64,000 bases of DNA from Candidatus Lindowbacteria bacterium RIFCSPLOWO2_12_FULL_62_27 (GTDB lineage: Bacteria > Lindowbacteria > 2-12-FULL-62-27), in NCBI GenBank assembly GCA_001784175.1, contig MFPR01000001.1, positions 1 through 64,000 on the forward strand. The letters run 5' to 3'. Of the stretch, positions 41,358-50,577 are shown one piece after another. Position 1 is the first letter of the stretch, and every line of letters begins with the position of its first letter. Both the position numbers and the translations under genes were made by a program. The notes beneath the pieces are model-generated. The model saw only the letters and a list, made by a program, of their open reading frames with translations. It searched no databases and was not told where the DNA came from.

Positions 41358-42680
41358 ATGCTGGATCAGGTCGAATATTACCGGGATCCGGCGGTGCGCA
41401 GGCGCATCGCGCAATTTGTCGAAGCGTCGAGCTACATCGTCGGCTACGGCGAATCGGAATTATGGCGCGGCAATACAAAGGGATTCTATGCGTCGCCCGT
41501 GTCCGGCCTCGGCCGGATGCTCGACCGCGGACTCGACATCCTCATCTGCCTTCAGCAGCGGCGCGCGACGCTCGGCATCACCGACATCGAGTATTACAAC
41601 CCGAGGTTTCCGGGCGAAGCGCACCTGAATCCGCAGCGGGTGTTCCGCCTGATCGAGCCGGTCTACGAATGCATCCAGACCGTCTACCGCCGGTATGGCA
41701 TCCCCGTCGTGGCCGTTTTCACCGGGCAAGGCTATCATTTCTGGTCGCAGTTCCCGTTCGGCCCGAAACACCGCCGGCTGGAGGAGCTGGGCCGGCTCGA
41801 GCCGACCGTGGCGCGCGCCTATGCGCGCAGGCGCATCCCGTCCGAAACGGCGCTCGGATTTTCCGGCATGGGCCGCTTGCATCTGTTCCTGGCGGGAGAA
41901 ATTCTCCGGGAAATTTCGACGGCGCGGCGCACCGGCCAACGGATGCTCCCGGTGTATTTCTCCGACGTCCATCCACCGTTCGGCCGGGAGGCGGTGTCGA
42001 TCGACCTCACGAGTTACGCGGATCCGGTTTACATGCGCGACGCGCGCGTTCCGTTTTCGTCCTATCAGAAGCACCGGGTTCTGACGGACAAGGTCGGCCG
42101 GAAGAACGCAGCGAAAATTCCCATCGAGATTTTGATCCCGCGCTCGGCGCCCGGCGGGCCGAGCCTCTCCGTCGAAACCTGCCTGCACCTCCGCCGCCAT
42201 TTCCGCCACGCCGCCGATCTGGCCGACCGGACGGACACGCGGCCTCCGGACGCGTCGGATGGCTGGCTGAACGTGATCGAGGCGTATCAGAAATCGAGGA
42301 TCGGCGCGTTCTTCCATTATTATGACGGCGGGCCGCGCCGCCCACCGAAGTTCTCGTACCGGAACCTCCCGCCGTGCATCCGCCACGCGCTGAATCCGTG
42401 GCAGCTCCTGGAGCCGACCCAGGCCCAAGCGGCGGTCCGGGTCCTGGACAAGATGGGTTTCCATCCAATGGAAATCGCCGAACTCTTCTACAGAAAATAC
42501 CGCCGCACGCCCTTCGGCCATTACAACCCCCAGCGCCGCGCGGCGTTCTGGGTCGAAAGCTACGCCGCCCTCATCCACGCCGGCCTCGACCCCAAACGCG
42601 ACCTCACCTGCAGGGATCACCAGAACCGCGACCGTTGCGTCAAGCCGAATTGCGGGTGGAATCTGGCGAAGTATCGGTAA
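41358..42680 (+). CDS. Protein of unknown function with archaeo-eukaryotic primase-like motif pattern
   Basis: The protein has 440 residues and is not recognised as a named family. Three spaced motifs resemble the AEP/PrimPol catalytic set. D-x-E is in GITDIEYYNP (Asp76, Glu78). The G-x-G-x-H-x-W-type motif is FTGQGYHFW (122-129). An hD-L-x-x-Y segment ending in R-x-P-x-S-x2-x-K is SIDLTSY plus RVPFSSYQKH (215-239). The C-terminal 26 residues carry Cys418, His421, Cys427 and Cys432, a possible zinc site. It may be a divergent primase, PrimPol or related nucleotidyltransferase, but fold support is needed. No helicase or phage genes flank it. Confidence 0.5.
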   Translation: MLDQVEYYRDPAVRRRIAQFVEASSYIVGYGESELWRGNTKGFYASPVSGLGRMLDRGLDILICLQQRRATLGITDIEYYNPRFPGEAHLNPQRVFRLIEPVYECIQTVYRRYGIPVVAVFTGQGYHFWSQFPFGPKHRRLEELGRLEPTVARAYARRRIPSETALGFSGMGRLHLFLAGEILREISTARRTGQRMLPVYFSDVHPPFGREAVSIDLTSYADPVYMRDARVPFSSYQKHRVLTDKVGRKNAAKIPIEILIPRSAPGGPSLSVETCLHLRRHFRHAADLADRTDTRPPDASDGWLNVIEAYQKSRIGAFFHYYDGGPRRPPKFSYRNLPPCIRHALNPWQLLEPTQAQAAVRVLDKMGFHPMEIAELFYRKYRRTPFGHYNPQRRAAFWVESYAALIHAGLDPKRDLTCRDHQNRDRCVKPNCGWNLAKYR

Positions 42681-42688
42681 GAAACGGG

Positions 42689-44083
42689 TCAAACCCAGCG
42701 GACGGAATCGTCCTCCAGTATTTTGACGATGCGCAGGTCGAGGCGCCCCGAGAGATCCAGCACGTGCTGTTCGGAGGCCATGAGGGGACGGCCGTTTTTG
42801 TCCTTGCGGAGCCGGACGACCGGGCGGAAGACGTTTTTGGGGTTGGTCGACACGACGACCGCGTGTTCTCCGGAGGACAAGAGGACGAGGTAGCCTTCGG
42901 GGAAAAATCCGACAAGCTGACAGAAGATTTCGACGATCGATCGGTCGTACAGATTTTGTTTGCCCATGAGCTGGCGCATGGCGTCATCCGGAAAGTGCGC
43001 GTCGCGGAAGGCGCGGTCGGCGGTGGAGGCGGCGTAGACGTCGCAGATTTGGACGATCCGCGCGGAGAGGTCGATGTCCTTGCCCTTGAGCCCCTGGGGA
43101 TAGCCGCTGCCGTCCAGCCGTTCATGGTGCTGGCCGGCGATCCGCGCCCAGAGTTCGCGCGTGCCGGGCGTGGCGAGGATCAACTTCCGGCTCTCCTCCG
43201 GATGGCGCCGGATCTGCGATTGTTCCTTCTGCCAGAGTTCCCTGTCCAAGACCCAGTACCGTTCCGGCATGGCGAGCATGCCGATGTCGGAGAGGAGTCC
43301 GCCCATGGCGGTGTCCTGAACTTCCTGGGACGAAAGTTCCATCTGAATGGCCAGATACATCGAAAAGACGCCGACATTGACCATGTGGGCCATGAGATAC
43401 TGACCGGCCGCCTGCGCGCGGGAGAGGAGGGTGGAGAGGCCCTGCCGGGAAAGGATTTCCATCGTGATATTTTTGGTGAGGATGTCGAGCGTATCCGGCG
43501 TCAATTTTTTTTCAAGGTAAATCTGTTCCGTGACGTCCCGCACCGCCGCGCTGAAGAGGTTGGCCGGATGAAACACGACGTCCTTGGTGAGCGGCTTGGG
43601 ATCGCCGAGGGCATCATCCATTTTCTTGTAAGTTTCGCCGTGTTTTTGCTCCAGCTTTTTCTTCCGGTCCGCCCGTTTTTCCTTCCAGTCCTTCCGCGTC
43701 TTGTCGAGCTGCTCCATCATGACGTCCCTGTGGGTGGGCGCCTCTTTGGGCGGGGTTTCCGCGGGCATGCGGTCCAGCACCACCGCGGGCCCGCCGGGAT
43801 CAATGGTCGACACGTCGACCTCGTCGATCATGGCGGTGACGTCCGTCGGCATCGCTTCAATTCTGTCGAGGGTTTTCTTCAACATTTCCGAGTCCGACTT
43901 CGCAAACTCCACGTCGGACACCTGGAGGGTCCGGATGCCCCGGCGTTTCAGAAAGTCAATGTGCGTTTCCTCGAGGAGCGTCCCGGACTTGAGGAGCGTC
44001 TGGCCGGCGGCCGACACGACCGGCCCGGCCAGTTTCATGCCGGGTTCGGCCAGTTCGATCTTGATGGTGCTCAGTTTCGCCAT
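42689..44083 (-). CDS. HD-GYP-type protein with degenerate HD site
   Basis: The protein has 464 residues. An N-terminal domain (1-60) of the DUF3391/PilZ-like type with KSGTLLEETHIDFLKRRGI is followed by a charged linker (~110-155). The C-terminal half has the HD-GYP pattern AGQHHERLDGSGYPQGLKG (HHE...GYP at 319-329). The defining HD dyad is replaced by Ser265-Asp266 in GGLLSDIGML. Loss of that His normally abolishes metal-dependent c-di-GMP hydrolysis, so it may bind rather than cleave the nucleotide. The gene converges on the primase-like gene. Confidence 0.82.
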   Translation of the reverse strand: MAKLSTIKIELAEPGMKLAGPVVSAAGQTLLKSGTLLEETHIDFLKRRGIRTLQVSDVEFAKSDSEMLKKTLDRIEAMPTDVTAMIDEVDVSTIDPGGPAVVLDRMPAETPPKEAPTHRDVMMEQLDKTRKDWKEKRADRKKKLEQKHGETYKKMDDALGDPKPLTKDVVFHPANLFSAAVRDVTEQIYLEKKLTPDTLDILTKNITMEILSRQGLSTLLSRAQAAGQYLMAHMVNVGVFSMYLAIQMELSSQEVQDTAMGGLLSDIGMLAMPERYWVLDRELWQKEQSQIRRHPEESRKLILATPGTRELWARIAGQHHERLDGSGYPQGLKGKDIDLSARIVQICDVYAASTADRAFRDAHFPDDAMRQLMGKQNLYDRSIVEIFCQLVGFFPEGYLVLLSSGEHAVVVSTNPKNVFRPVVRLRKDKNGRPLMASEQHVLDLSGRLDLRIVKILEDDSVRWV

Positions 44084-44089
44084 GACGCC

Positions 44090-45508
44090 CTACCGCCTCC
44101 AGATTTTCCGCTCGTAATAATCGAGCCCGGTCCGCTTCGCCGCGCGCCGGATCTGCCGTTCGGCCAGCCCGTTGGCCCTGCGGGTCAGCCGGCCCTCGTC
44201 GACCCGCGTGAGTTTCCCGCGCGCAACGACCACCTCGCCGTTGACGACGACGGTGTCGGCCACGTGCGAGTCGCCGGCGTACAGGAGCGCCGCGACCGGA
44301 TCATGCATCGCGCCCGCATAGCCGAGTTTGTCCATATCCCACAGGACCACGTCCGCCAGCCGGCCCTTCTCGATGCGCCCGGCGTCGTCGAATCCCAACA
44401 CGCGCGCCCCGCCCGACGTCGCCATCCGGAACACGCTCTCGGTCGTGATCGCCGACGCGCCGCCGAGGACCCGGTGCAGAAGCAGCGCGCTGCGGAGTTC
44501 CCCGAGCATGTCGGAGCTGTCGTTGGACGCCGAGCCGTCCACGCCAAGTCCGACCGGCACGCCGGCGGCGAGCATTTGCGGAACGGGCGCGATGCCCGAT
44601 CCGAGCCGCTGGTTGGACGCGGGGCAGTGCGCGACGCCGGTGCCGGTCTTCGCCATCCGCCGAATTTCCCGGCCGTTCAAAAAAACCGCATGCGCGAACC
44701 ACACGTCCGGACCCACCCACCCGACGCTTTCCATATATTCAAAGGGGCGCATCCGATGCGTTTTCAAGCAGAACGCCTCCTCATCCCTAGTTTCGGCAAG
44801 ATGCGTGTGTAACCGAACCCCTTTTTTCCGCGCAAAGTCCGCGGTCTGTTTGAGGAGGCCGCTCGTCACCGAGAAGGGAGAGCAGGGCGCCAAGCCGATC
44901 CGGCACATCGAATCGGGGGAAGGGTCGTGGTATTTCCCGATCACGCGCTCGCAGTCGGCCAGAATGTCCTCCTCGCGCTGAACCACATCGTCGGGCGGCA
45001 GGCCCCCCCGGGACCGCCCGCGGGACATGGAGCCGCGCGTGGCCAGAAACCGGATCCCGATTTGCCGCGCGGCGCGGATTTCCTCGTCCAAAAGTTCGCC
45101 GCCGGCCTTGCGGGGGAACACATAAAAATGGTCGGAGGTGGCCGTGCATCCGGTCAGGAGCAGTTCCCCCAGCCCCACGAGCGCCGAGGTGCGGACGATT
45201 TCGGGATCGACCTCGCGCCAGATTTCGTAGAGCGTGACGAGCCAGTCGAAGAGTTCGGCGTTCTGGACGTACGGGACATTGCGCTGAAATGTTTGATAGA
45301 GGTGATGATGGGTATTGACGAACCCCGGCGTCGCGACTTTCCCGGCGCCGTCGATCACGCGGCCGGGCGCGCGCGGCCGGAGCCGGCGGCCGACGCCGGC
45401 GATCCGGTGGCCCTCGATGTAAATGTCGGCGCCGGGGAGTTCCGTGAAACGGTCGTCGAAGGTGGCGACGAGGCGGCAATTCTTAATGAGCAGCGTATTC
45501 CGCCTCAT
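44090..45508 (-). CDS. 8-oxoguanine deaminase (amidohydrolase superfamily)
   Basis: The protein has 472 residues. The zinc motif is VNTHHHLYQTFQRNVPYVQNA, then LGELLLTGCTATSDHFYVFP, LHTHLAETRDEEAF, FAHAVFL and GVDGSASNDSSDM with the catalytic Asp. The whole N-terminal block, including NAELFDWLVTLYEIWR, is characteristic of 8-oxoguanine deaminases, which turn oxidised guanine into urate. Related enzymes act on guanine or isoguanine. The start overlaps the end of the 5'-nucleotidase gene by 26 bp, fitting a purine-salvage or repair pair. Confidence 0.9.
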   Translation of the reverse strand: MRRNTLLIKNCRLVATFDDRFTELPGADIYIEGHRIAGVGRRLRPRAPGRVIDGAGKVATPGFVNTHHHLYQTFQRNVPYVQNAELFDWLVTLYEIWREVDPEIVRTSALVGLGELLLTGCTATSDHFYVFPRKAGGELLDEEIRAARQIGIRFLATRGSMSRGRSRGGLPPDDVVQREEDILADCERVIGKYHDPSPDSMCRIGLAPCSPFSVTSGLLKQTADFARKKGVRLHTHLAETRDEEAFCLKTHRMRPFEYMESVGWVGPDVWFAHAVFLNGREIRRMAKTGTGVAHCPASNQRLGSGIAPVPQMLAAGVPVGLGVDGSASNDSSDMLGELRSALLLHRVLGGASAITTESVFRMATSGGARVLGFDDAGRIEKGRLADVVLWDMDKLGYAGAMHDPVAALLYAGDSHVADTVVVNGEVVVARGKLTRVDEGRLTRRANGLAERQIRRAAKRTGLDYYERKIWRR

Positions 45509-47003
45509 GCGGCATGACCGATCGTTTTTTCTGGAAGTACTTGTTCGGCGAATACGCGAGGAGGTTCGAGACCTTGCCGGTGTAGACGCACGCGAAGTCG
45601 GAGATCTGCCCCGCGAACCGCGAGATTTCGTTCCCGGCCGAAAACTCGGACCCCCAGTACTTGTTGTAGCGCCGGAACAGGTCGCGGTTGCGGACGTTGA
45701 TCTTGATCATGACGTCCGACAGGTGCTTCTCGAGTTTGATGACCTCGAGAAACGTCTCGCGGGTGCGCCGGTCGAGCCGCGCGAGGTCCGATTGGGTTTT
45801 GCGCGCGAAGTTATGTATCTTGTCCGCCCGGGCCTTTGCGATGTTGTTGTACGACTTTGTGATCTTCAGATAGGTCGCATCGCGTTCCTGGAAGAGTTTG
45901 AAGAGTTCGGTCCGGAGCCGTCCCTCCTTCTGGTTGGTTTTTATTTCCGCCGCAAGTCCCGGCACGATCATGGCCGTGCGCCAGTTGAACTGCCGTTTGG
46001 TCCGGAGGATGTCGTCGTAGGTGTGATCGCCGAAATAGAGGATGCGGTCGCCCGACACGCCAAGCCGGGCGACGAGGTCCTGGGCATTGCCGCCCTTGAA
46101 GAGGACGGCCGGCTCGGCGCTGTCCAGGGGGATCGCCGGATCGGGGCGTTTGTAAAAGCTCGGTTTACCGGCCTCGAGAATCGACAGGTCGAAATAGTCC
46201 CTCCAGGTCGGATACTTCGGAAGTTTTCCGTTCAGGAGAAATCCGAGTACGACGTCGGCGTAGTCGAGGGCCGAATTGGTGAGGAGGAACAACCTTTTCC
46301 CGGCCATCCTGAATTTGTGGAGCGTCAGCGCGAGGTTCGGGTCCTCGTCGAAGTACTGCTCCGGGCTCGCGACCACCTTTTGCTTGATGCTCCCGTCGCG
46401 GTGGGCCTCATCGATGCAGGCGCGGACGTCGATGAAGGCCTGGGCGTAGGATTTGTTCGGAATTTTCTTCCCGTCAATCAGATCGACCAGCTTGATGAAG
46501 AGCCAGACTTCGGGGATGGAAAAAAGCGTGTCGACGCTGTAGTGCTTGTTCGGGTCGAACCGCAGGACGTCCTCGCTGTAGTCCTTGAGGATGTCGGAAT
46601 GCGACAAAAGCCGCGTGCCGTGATAGGCGACGGCCACGTAATTGTATTTGTCCAGCTTGAGGACGTTGCCCTTGTCCTTGTCGACGATCAGGCCGCGCAC
46701 GCAGCCCGCCGGATCATATTCGATCGCGGCCACGCTTTCCGGGTATCCGGGCCGCGCGAGGAGTTTTCGGACGGTGGCCGTGAAGGCGAGTTCCTCAATC
46801 GGGCGTTTCTTGTAGAGCGCCAGGGTGTGGTCCATGTCGAATCCGATGGCGCGGACGCCGGAGAGCTTGAGGCTCCGGCTGATGTACACCTTGTGGACCC
46901 GGTCGATCCGCTGGTCGCTCCGGAGCAGTCCCTCGAGGTCCTCGGAGAAGAGCCCGGACTCGTCGTCGAGGAAGTGGGAGTCCCGGACCAGCGCGTCGGT
47001 CAT
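45483..47003 (-). CDS. HAD-superfamily 5'-nucleotidase (cytosolic purine nucleotidase-like)
   Basis: The protein has 506 residues. The HAD nucleophile motif is GFDMDHTLALYK, followed by FLLTNSALDYADVVL and the acidic motif ILYFGDHTYDDILRTK. Length and the KVYISRSLKLSGVRAIGFDMDHTL lead match the HAD-IG family related to human NT5C2. It should remove phosphate from purine nucleoside monophosphates. It lies directly upstream of 8-oxoguanine deaminase with overlapping ends, so the two may process (oxidised) purines in sequence. An ABC-exporter gene pair lies just upstream. Confidence 0.88.
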   Translation of the reverse strand: MTDALVRDSHFLDDESGLFSEDLEGLLRSDQRIDRVHKVYISRSLKLSGVRAIGFDMDHTLALYKKRPIEELAFTATVRKLLARPGYPESVAAIEYDPAGCVRGLIVDKDKGNVLKLDKYNYVAVAYHGTRLLSHSDILKDYSEDVLRFDPNKHYSVDTLFSIPEVWLFIKLVDLIDGKKIPNKSYAQAFIDVRACIDEAHRDGSIKQKVVASPEQYFDEDPNLALTLHKFRMAGKRLFLLTNSALDYADVVLGFLLNGKLPKYPTWRDYFDLSILEAGKPSFYKRPDPAIPLDSAEPAVLFKGGNAQDLVARLGVSGDRILYFGDHTYDDILRTKRQFNWRTAMIVPGLAAEIKTNQKEGRLRTELFKLFQERDATYLKITKSYNNIAKARADKIHNFARKTQSDLARLDRRTRETFLEVIKLEKHLSDVMIKINVRNRDLFRRYNKYWGSEFSAGNEISRFAGQISDFACVYTGKVSNLLAYSPNKYFQKKRSVMPHEAEYAAH

Positions 47004-47005
47004 GA

Positions 47006-48757
47006 TCAGGCCGCGGCTTCCTCGAGCCTGAAGAGCGCCGCGTAGACGCCGCCGCGGCGCAGGAGTTCCTCATGATCGCCGGACTCGACCAGCCGGCCCC
47101 GGTGGAGGACGAGAATCCGGTCGCAGGCGCGGACGGTCATCGGCCGGTGCGCGATCACGAGGGTCGTGCGGCCGGCCGAGACCTCGCGAAAGGCGCGCTG
47201 GAGGCGCGACTCGGTCATCGGATCGATCGCCGCCGTCGCTTCGTCGAACAAGAGAAGGTCCGGCTGAAAGACGAGGCACCGCGCGAGCGCGATGAGCTGC
47301 CGCTCGCCCACCGAACACGTCGCGCCGCGCTCCGCCATGCGCGACGCCAGGACGCGGTCTGACGCCGTCAGCCCGCAGGTGGTGAGCGCGCGCCGGACCC
47401 GGTCCTCGGAGACCTCCGGATCGCCCAGCGTGACGTTTTCGGCCAGCGTGCCGGAGAACATGAACGGTTCCTGCGCGATGTATCCGACGCGCCGGCGCAG
47501 CGCTGGCGGATCGTAGTCCGTCACCGGCACGCCATCCAGCGTGACGGTCCCGGCGCCGGGGCGGTAGAATCCCATGAGAAGCGACGCGAGCGTGGACTTG
47601 CCGGCGCCCGTCGCGCCGACGATCGCCACGCGCTCGCCCGGACCGACCTCGAAGGAGACGCGCTCCAGCACGTCGATCCCCTTTGAGTACGCGAACGTCA
47701 CCTGATCGAACTTCACGCGCCCGGCGAACCGCGTGACGGGCCGCGCCAGCCGGGGCGCCGGCTCCGCCGGCTCGTCGAGGAGGCCGAAGACTTTTTCCAT
47801 GGCCGCGAAGGCCGCCTGAAGAATATTGTATTTTTCCGCGAGGTCCCGGATCGGCTTGTAAAACATTTCGAGGTAGGCGAGGAACGCGACGAGTTCGCCG
47901 AAGGTCATCTGTCCCGCGAGGATGCCGCGCGCGGCGAACGCGATGAGGACCGCCGTCGAGAGCGTGCTGATCATGTCGACCACCGGGTTGTACACGGCAA
48001 AGAGCCGGATCGAGTCCATGTGGGCCTCGTAGTGGTCCGCGTTCACGGCCGCGTGCCGGTCGGCGGTTTCGGATTCGGCGTTGAAGGCCCGGAGGACGCG
48101 CATGCCCTGGACGCGCTCGTTGAGAAACGCGTTCAGCCGCGCGAGTTTCAGTCGGATCGTGCGAAACGATTCGCGGACGCGCGCGCGGAAGATCGCCGTG
48201 ATGAAGACGAGGGCCGGCAGAAACAGAAAGGCCATGAGCGCAATCTTGAGGTTCATCCACATCATCACGCACACGATCCCGGCCAGAATCACCACGTCCG
48301 ACAGGATCGCCACCACGCCCGAGGACACGAGCTCCGACAGCGCCTCGATGTCGTTCGTCAGCCGCGTCACCGTGCGGCCCACGGGCTGGGTATCGAAGAA
48401 TCGAAGCGGGAGTTTTTGCAGATGCGCGTAGAGCTGGTCGCGGAGTTTGAAGCAGACGTTCTGGCCGACCTGCCCGATGGCGGCGGTCTGAACGTACTGG
48501 CAGACGAACGCGGCGGCCAGCGCGCCTGCGAAGAGCCCGGCGATTTTCCAGAGTTCTTCGAACCGGCCCGGCAGGATGTACTGGTCGATGCCCTGCTTGA
48601 TGAGCCACGGCCCCGCGACCTGGGCCGCGCCGGCGCCGACCATGGCCGCAATCGCGACGGCCAGAAGCGGCAGATGCTCGCGGAGGTATCCGGCGAACCG
48701 CCGACACATCTCAAGGTCGCCCTTTTGAAATCCGCGGCGCTCTTCTTCGGCGTCCAT
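47006..48757 (-). CDS. ABC exporter half-transporter, consensus-ATPase subunit
   Basis: The protein has 583 residues: six membrane helices (about 25-325) and a nucleotide-binding domain. Walker A is GATGAGKSTLAS and Walker B LLLFDEATAAID keeps the catalytic Glu. The signature is the unusual CSVGERQLIALARCL instead of LSGGQ, and the switch His is in VIAHRP. The partner encoded upstream has the opposite pattern (intact signature, altered Walker B). The two thus complement each other as in TM287/288-like heterodimeric exporters. Substrate unknown; drugs, lipids or peptides are usual. Confidence 0.92.
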   Translation of the reverse strand: MDAEEERRGFQKGDLEMCRRFAGYLREHLPLLAVAIAAMVGAGAAQVAGPWLIKQGIDQYILPGRFEELWKIAGLFAGALAAAFVCQYVQTAAIGQVGQNVCFKLRDQLYAHLQKLPLRFFDTQPVGRTVTRLTNDIEALSELVSSGVVAILSDVVILAGIVCVMMWMNLKIALMAFLFLPALVFITAIFRARVRESFRTIRLKLARLNAFLNERVQGMRVLRAFNAESETADRHAAVNADHYEAHMDSIRLFAVYNPVVDMISTLSTAVLIAFAARGILAGQMTFGELVAFLAYLEMFYKPIRDLAEKYNILQAAFAAMEKVFGLLDEPAEPAPRLARPVTRFAGRVKFDQVTFAYSKGIDVLERVSFEVGPGERVAIVGATGAGKSTLASLLMGFYRPGAGTVTLDGVPVTDYDPPALRRRVGYIAQEPFMFSGTLAENVTLGDPEVSEDRVRRALTTCGLTASDRVLASRMAERGATCSVGERQLIALARCLVFQPDLLLFDEATAAIDPMTESRLQRAFREVSAGRTTLVIAHRPMTVRACDRILVLHRGRLVESGDHEELLRRGGVYAALFRLEEAAA

Positions 48758-48770
48758 CCGGCGCTCCTCC

Positions 48771-50531
48771 CTAGACCGCGGCCTCGAGCCGCTCTTTCAG
48801 TTCCTGGGCCTCGACGAACCGCGCGTACATCCCGCGCCGCGCCAGAAGCTCCGCGTGCGTACCCGTTTCAACCGTCCGGCCCGCGTCGATGAAAACGATC
48901 CGGTCCATCCGCGCCAGCGTCTGGACGCGGTGCGTGATCATCAAAACCCCGCGGCCGGCCAGCAGGGTCTTCATGCGCTCAAACACCCGCTCCTCCGTGT
49001 CGAGATCGACGCAGGAAAAGGGATCGTCAAAAATGTAAAAGTCGGCGTCCTTGAGGAGCGCGCGGCCCACCGCGACGCGCTGGCGCTGTCCGCCGGAAAG
49101 GGTGATGCCGCGTTCGCCGACCCGGGATTTGAGCCGGTCGGGAAAGCGATCGATCTCGTCCTTCATCTGGACGATGTCGGCGATTTGCGCGACCGATTCT
49201 TCCGGAATGTTGCGGGACCCGAGCTTGAAATTGGAAAGAAGGGATTGAGAAAAGAGAAATCCTTCCTGCGGAACGTAGGAGATGCGTTCGCGGAGCGCGC
49301 GGGGATCTATGCGCGTGACGTCGACCCCATCGAGAAAAATCGCGCCGGCGGGCGGCTCGTAGATCCTGAGAACGCGCGACACGAGAGAACTTTTGCCGCA
49401 CGCCGTCCGGCCCGCGAGGCCCACCCATTCGCCGCGCCGCAGAACCAGCCGGACGCCGTCGAACCGGAACGGCTCGGAGGAATCGCCGTGCGCCGCGCCG
49501 AATCCCACGTCCTGAGTCAAGTCCCGGACCTCGAGCGTGCGAAACGCGGGGGCAGGTTCGAGATCCTCCCGGCCGCCGGCCGCATCGGAGACTTCGAACA
49601 CGCGATTCAGCCGGCCCATGGACGCGCGGGCGCGCTGGACGAGATTGATGATCCATCCGAGCGCCATGAGGGGCCAGGAGAGCATCGCGACGTATTCGGT
49701 GAACGCGACGAATTGCCCGAGGGTCAGCCGGCCCCGGATGACCTCGAGGCCGCCGAACCACAATACCAGCACCGTCGCGGCGCCGGCGAGAACCTTGAGC
49801 AGCGGATAAAACAGTCCCTGGAGGCGCGTCACATACATGATTTTGCGGCGATAGGCGTCGGCCGCGCCGGTGAAGGCGGCCTGGCGGTTCTGTTCCTGGC
49901 CGTAGGCGCGAATGACGCGAACGCCGTAGAGATCCTCCTGGAGCCGGGCAGAGAGGTCGCCGAACTGGTTCTGCGTTTCCTCATGCGCGTCGTGGAGCCG
50001 GATGCCGAGCTTGAGCATGGCGAGGGTGATGAGCGGCAGAGGCACGGCGACGAGGAGGGTCAGGGGGACGCTGAGGGTGAACATGAGGAAAATCGAAAAC
50101 GAAATGAGGACGACCGCATCCCCGAGCGACATGAGTCCAAACCCCAGAAACTGCCGGACGACCGCGATGTCGTTCGTGGAGAGCGACAAAAGGTCGCCCG
50201 ACCGCGACCCGTCCAGAAACGGTTGCGGCGCGCGGAGCAGCTTGCGGAAAAAATCGTCGCGCAGGTCCCGCTCGATTTTCCGCGACGCGCCGAGGAGCAG
50301 AAGCCGCCAGAGGTAGCGGATCGCGACGATCAGAACGGCCAGGCCCGCGAGCCACGCAAGCGCGCGATGAACTTCCGAGAGGTTCCGGATTTTCAGCGCG
50401 TCCACCGCGTGAGCCATGAGGAGCGGAAAGATAAGCTGGATCACGTCCACCGCCACGAGGCACGCCAAGCCGGCCGAAATTGCCGCCCGGTATTTTTTGA
50501 CGTACGGCCAGAGCCGATGCAGGGTTCTCAT
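48771..50531 (-). CDS. ABC exporter half-transporter, degenerate-ATPase subunit
   Basis: The protein has 586 residues from ATG 50531, starting MRTLHRLWPYVKKYRAAIS; further upstream in-frame residues are not homologous. Six membrane helices are followed by a nucleotide-binding domain with Walker A AGRTACGKSSL, canonical signature LSGGQRQRVAVGRAL, and Walker B FYIFDDPFSCVD with Asp replacing the catalytic Glu. The H-loop is ITHRV. Only one of the two ATP sites in the heterodimer should be fully catalytic. It is separated by 13 bp from the partner gene. Confidence 0.92.
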   Translation of the reverse strand: MRTLHRLWPYVKKYRAAISAGLACLVAVDVIQLIFPLLMAHAVDALKIRNLSEVHRALAWLAGLAVLIVAIRYLWRLLLLGASRKIERDLRDDFFRKLLRAPQPFLDGSRSGDLLSLSTNDIAVVRQFLGFGLMSLGDAVVLISFSIFLMFTLSVPLTLLVAVPLPLITLAMLKLGIRLHDAHEETQNQFGDLSARLQEDLYGVRVIRAYGQEQNRQAAFTGAADAYRRKIMYVTRLQGLFYPLLKVLAGAATVLVLWFGGLEVIRGRLTLGQFVAFTEYVAMLSWPLMALGWIINLVQRARASMGRLNRVFEVSDAAGGREDLEPAPAFRTLEVRDLTQDVGFGAAHGDSSEPFRFDGVRLVLRRGEWVGLAGRTACGKSSLVSRVLRIYEPPAGAIFLDGVDVTRIDPRALRERISYVPQEGFLFSQSLLSNFKLGSRNIPEESVAQIADIVQMKDEIDRFPDRLKSRVGERGITLSGGQRQRVAVGRALLKDADFYIFDDPFSCVDLDTEERVFERMKTLLAGRGVLMITHRVQTLARMDRIVFIDAGRTVETGTHAELLARRGMYARFVEAQELKERLEAAV

Positions 50532-50577
50532 AGGAAAGAGGAAGATTAACCGCTGCGCAACTGAATGTAAAGGTCGA

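Noticed and set aside
42374-44812. 812-residue plus-strand frame across the HD-GYP and deaminase genes
   Set aside because: It crosses several real genes on the opposite strand and has no motif; a GC-driven open frame.
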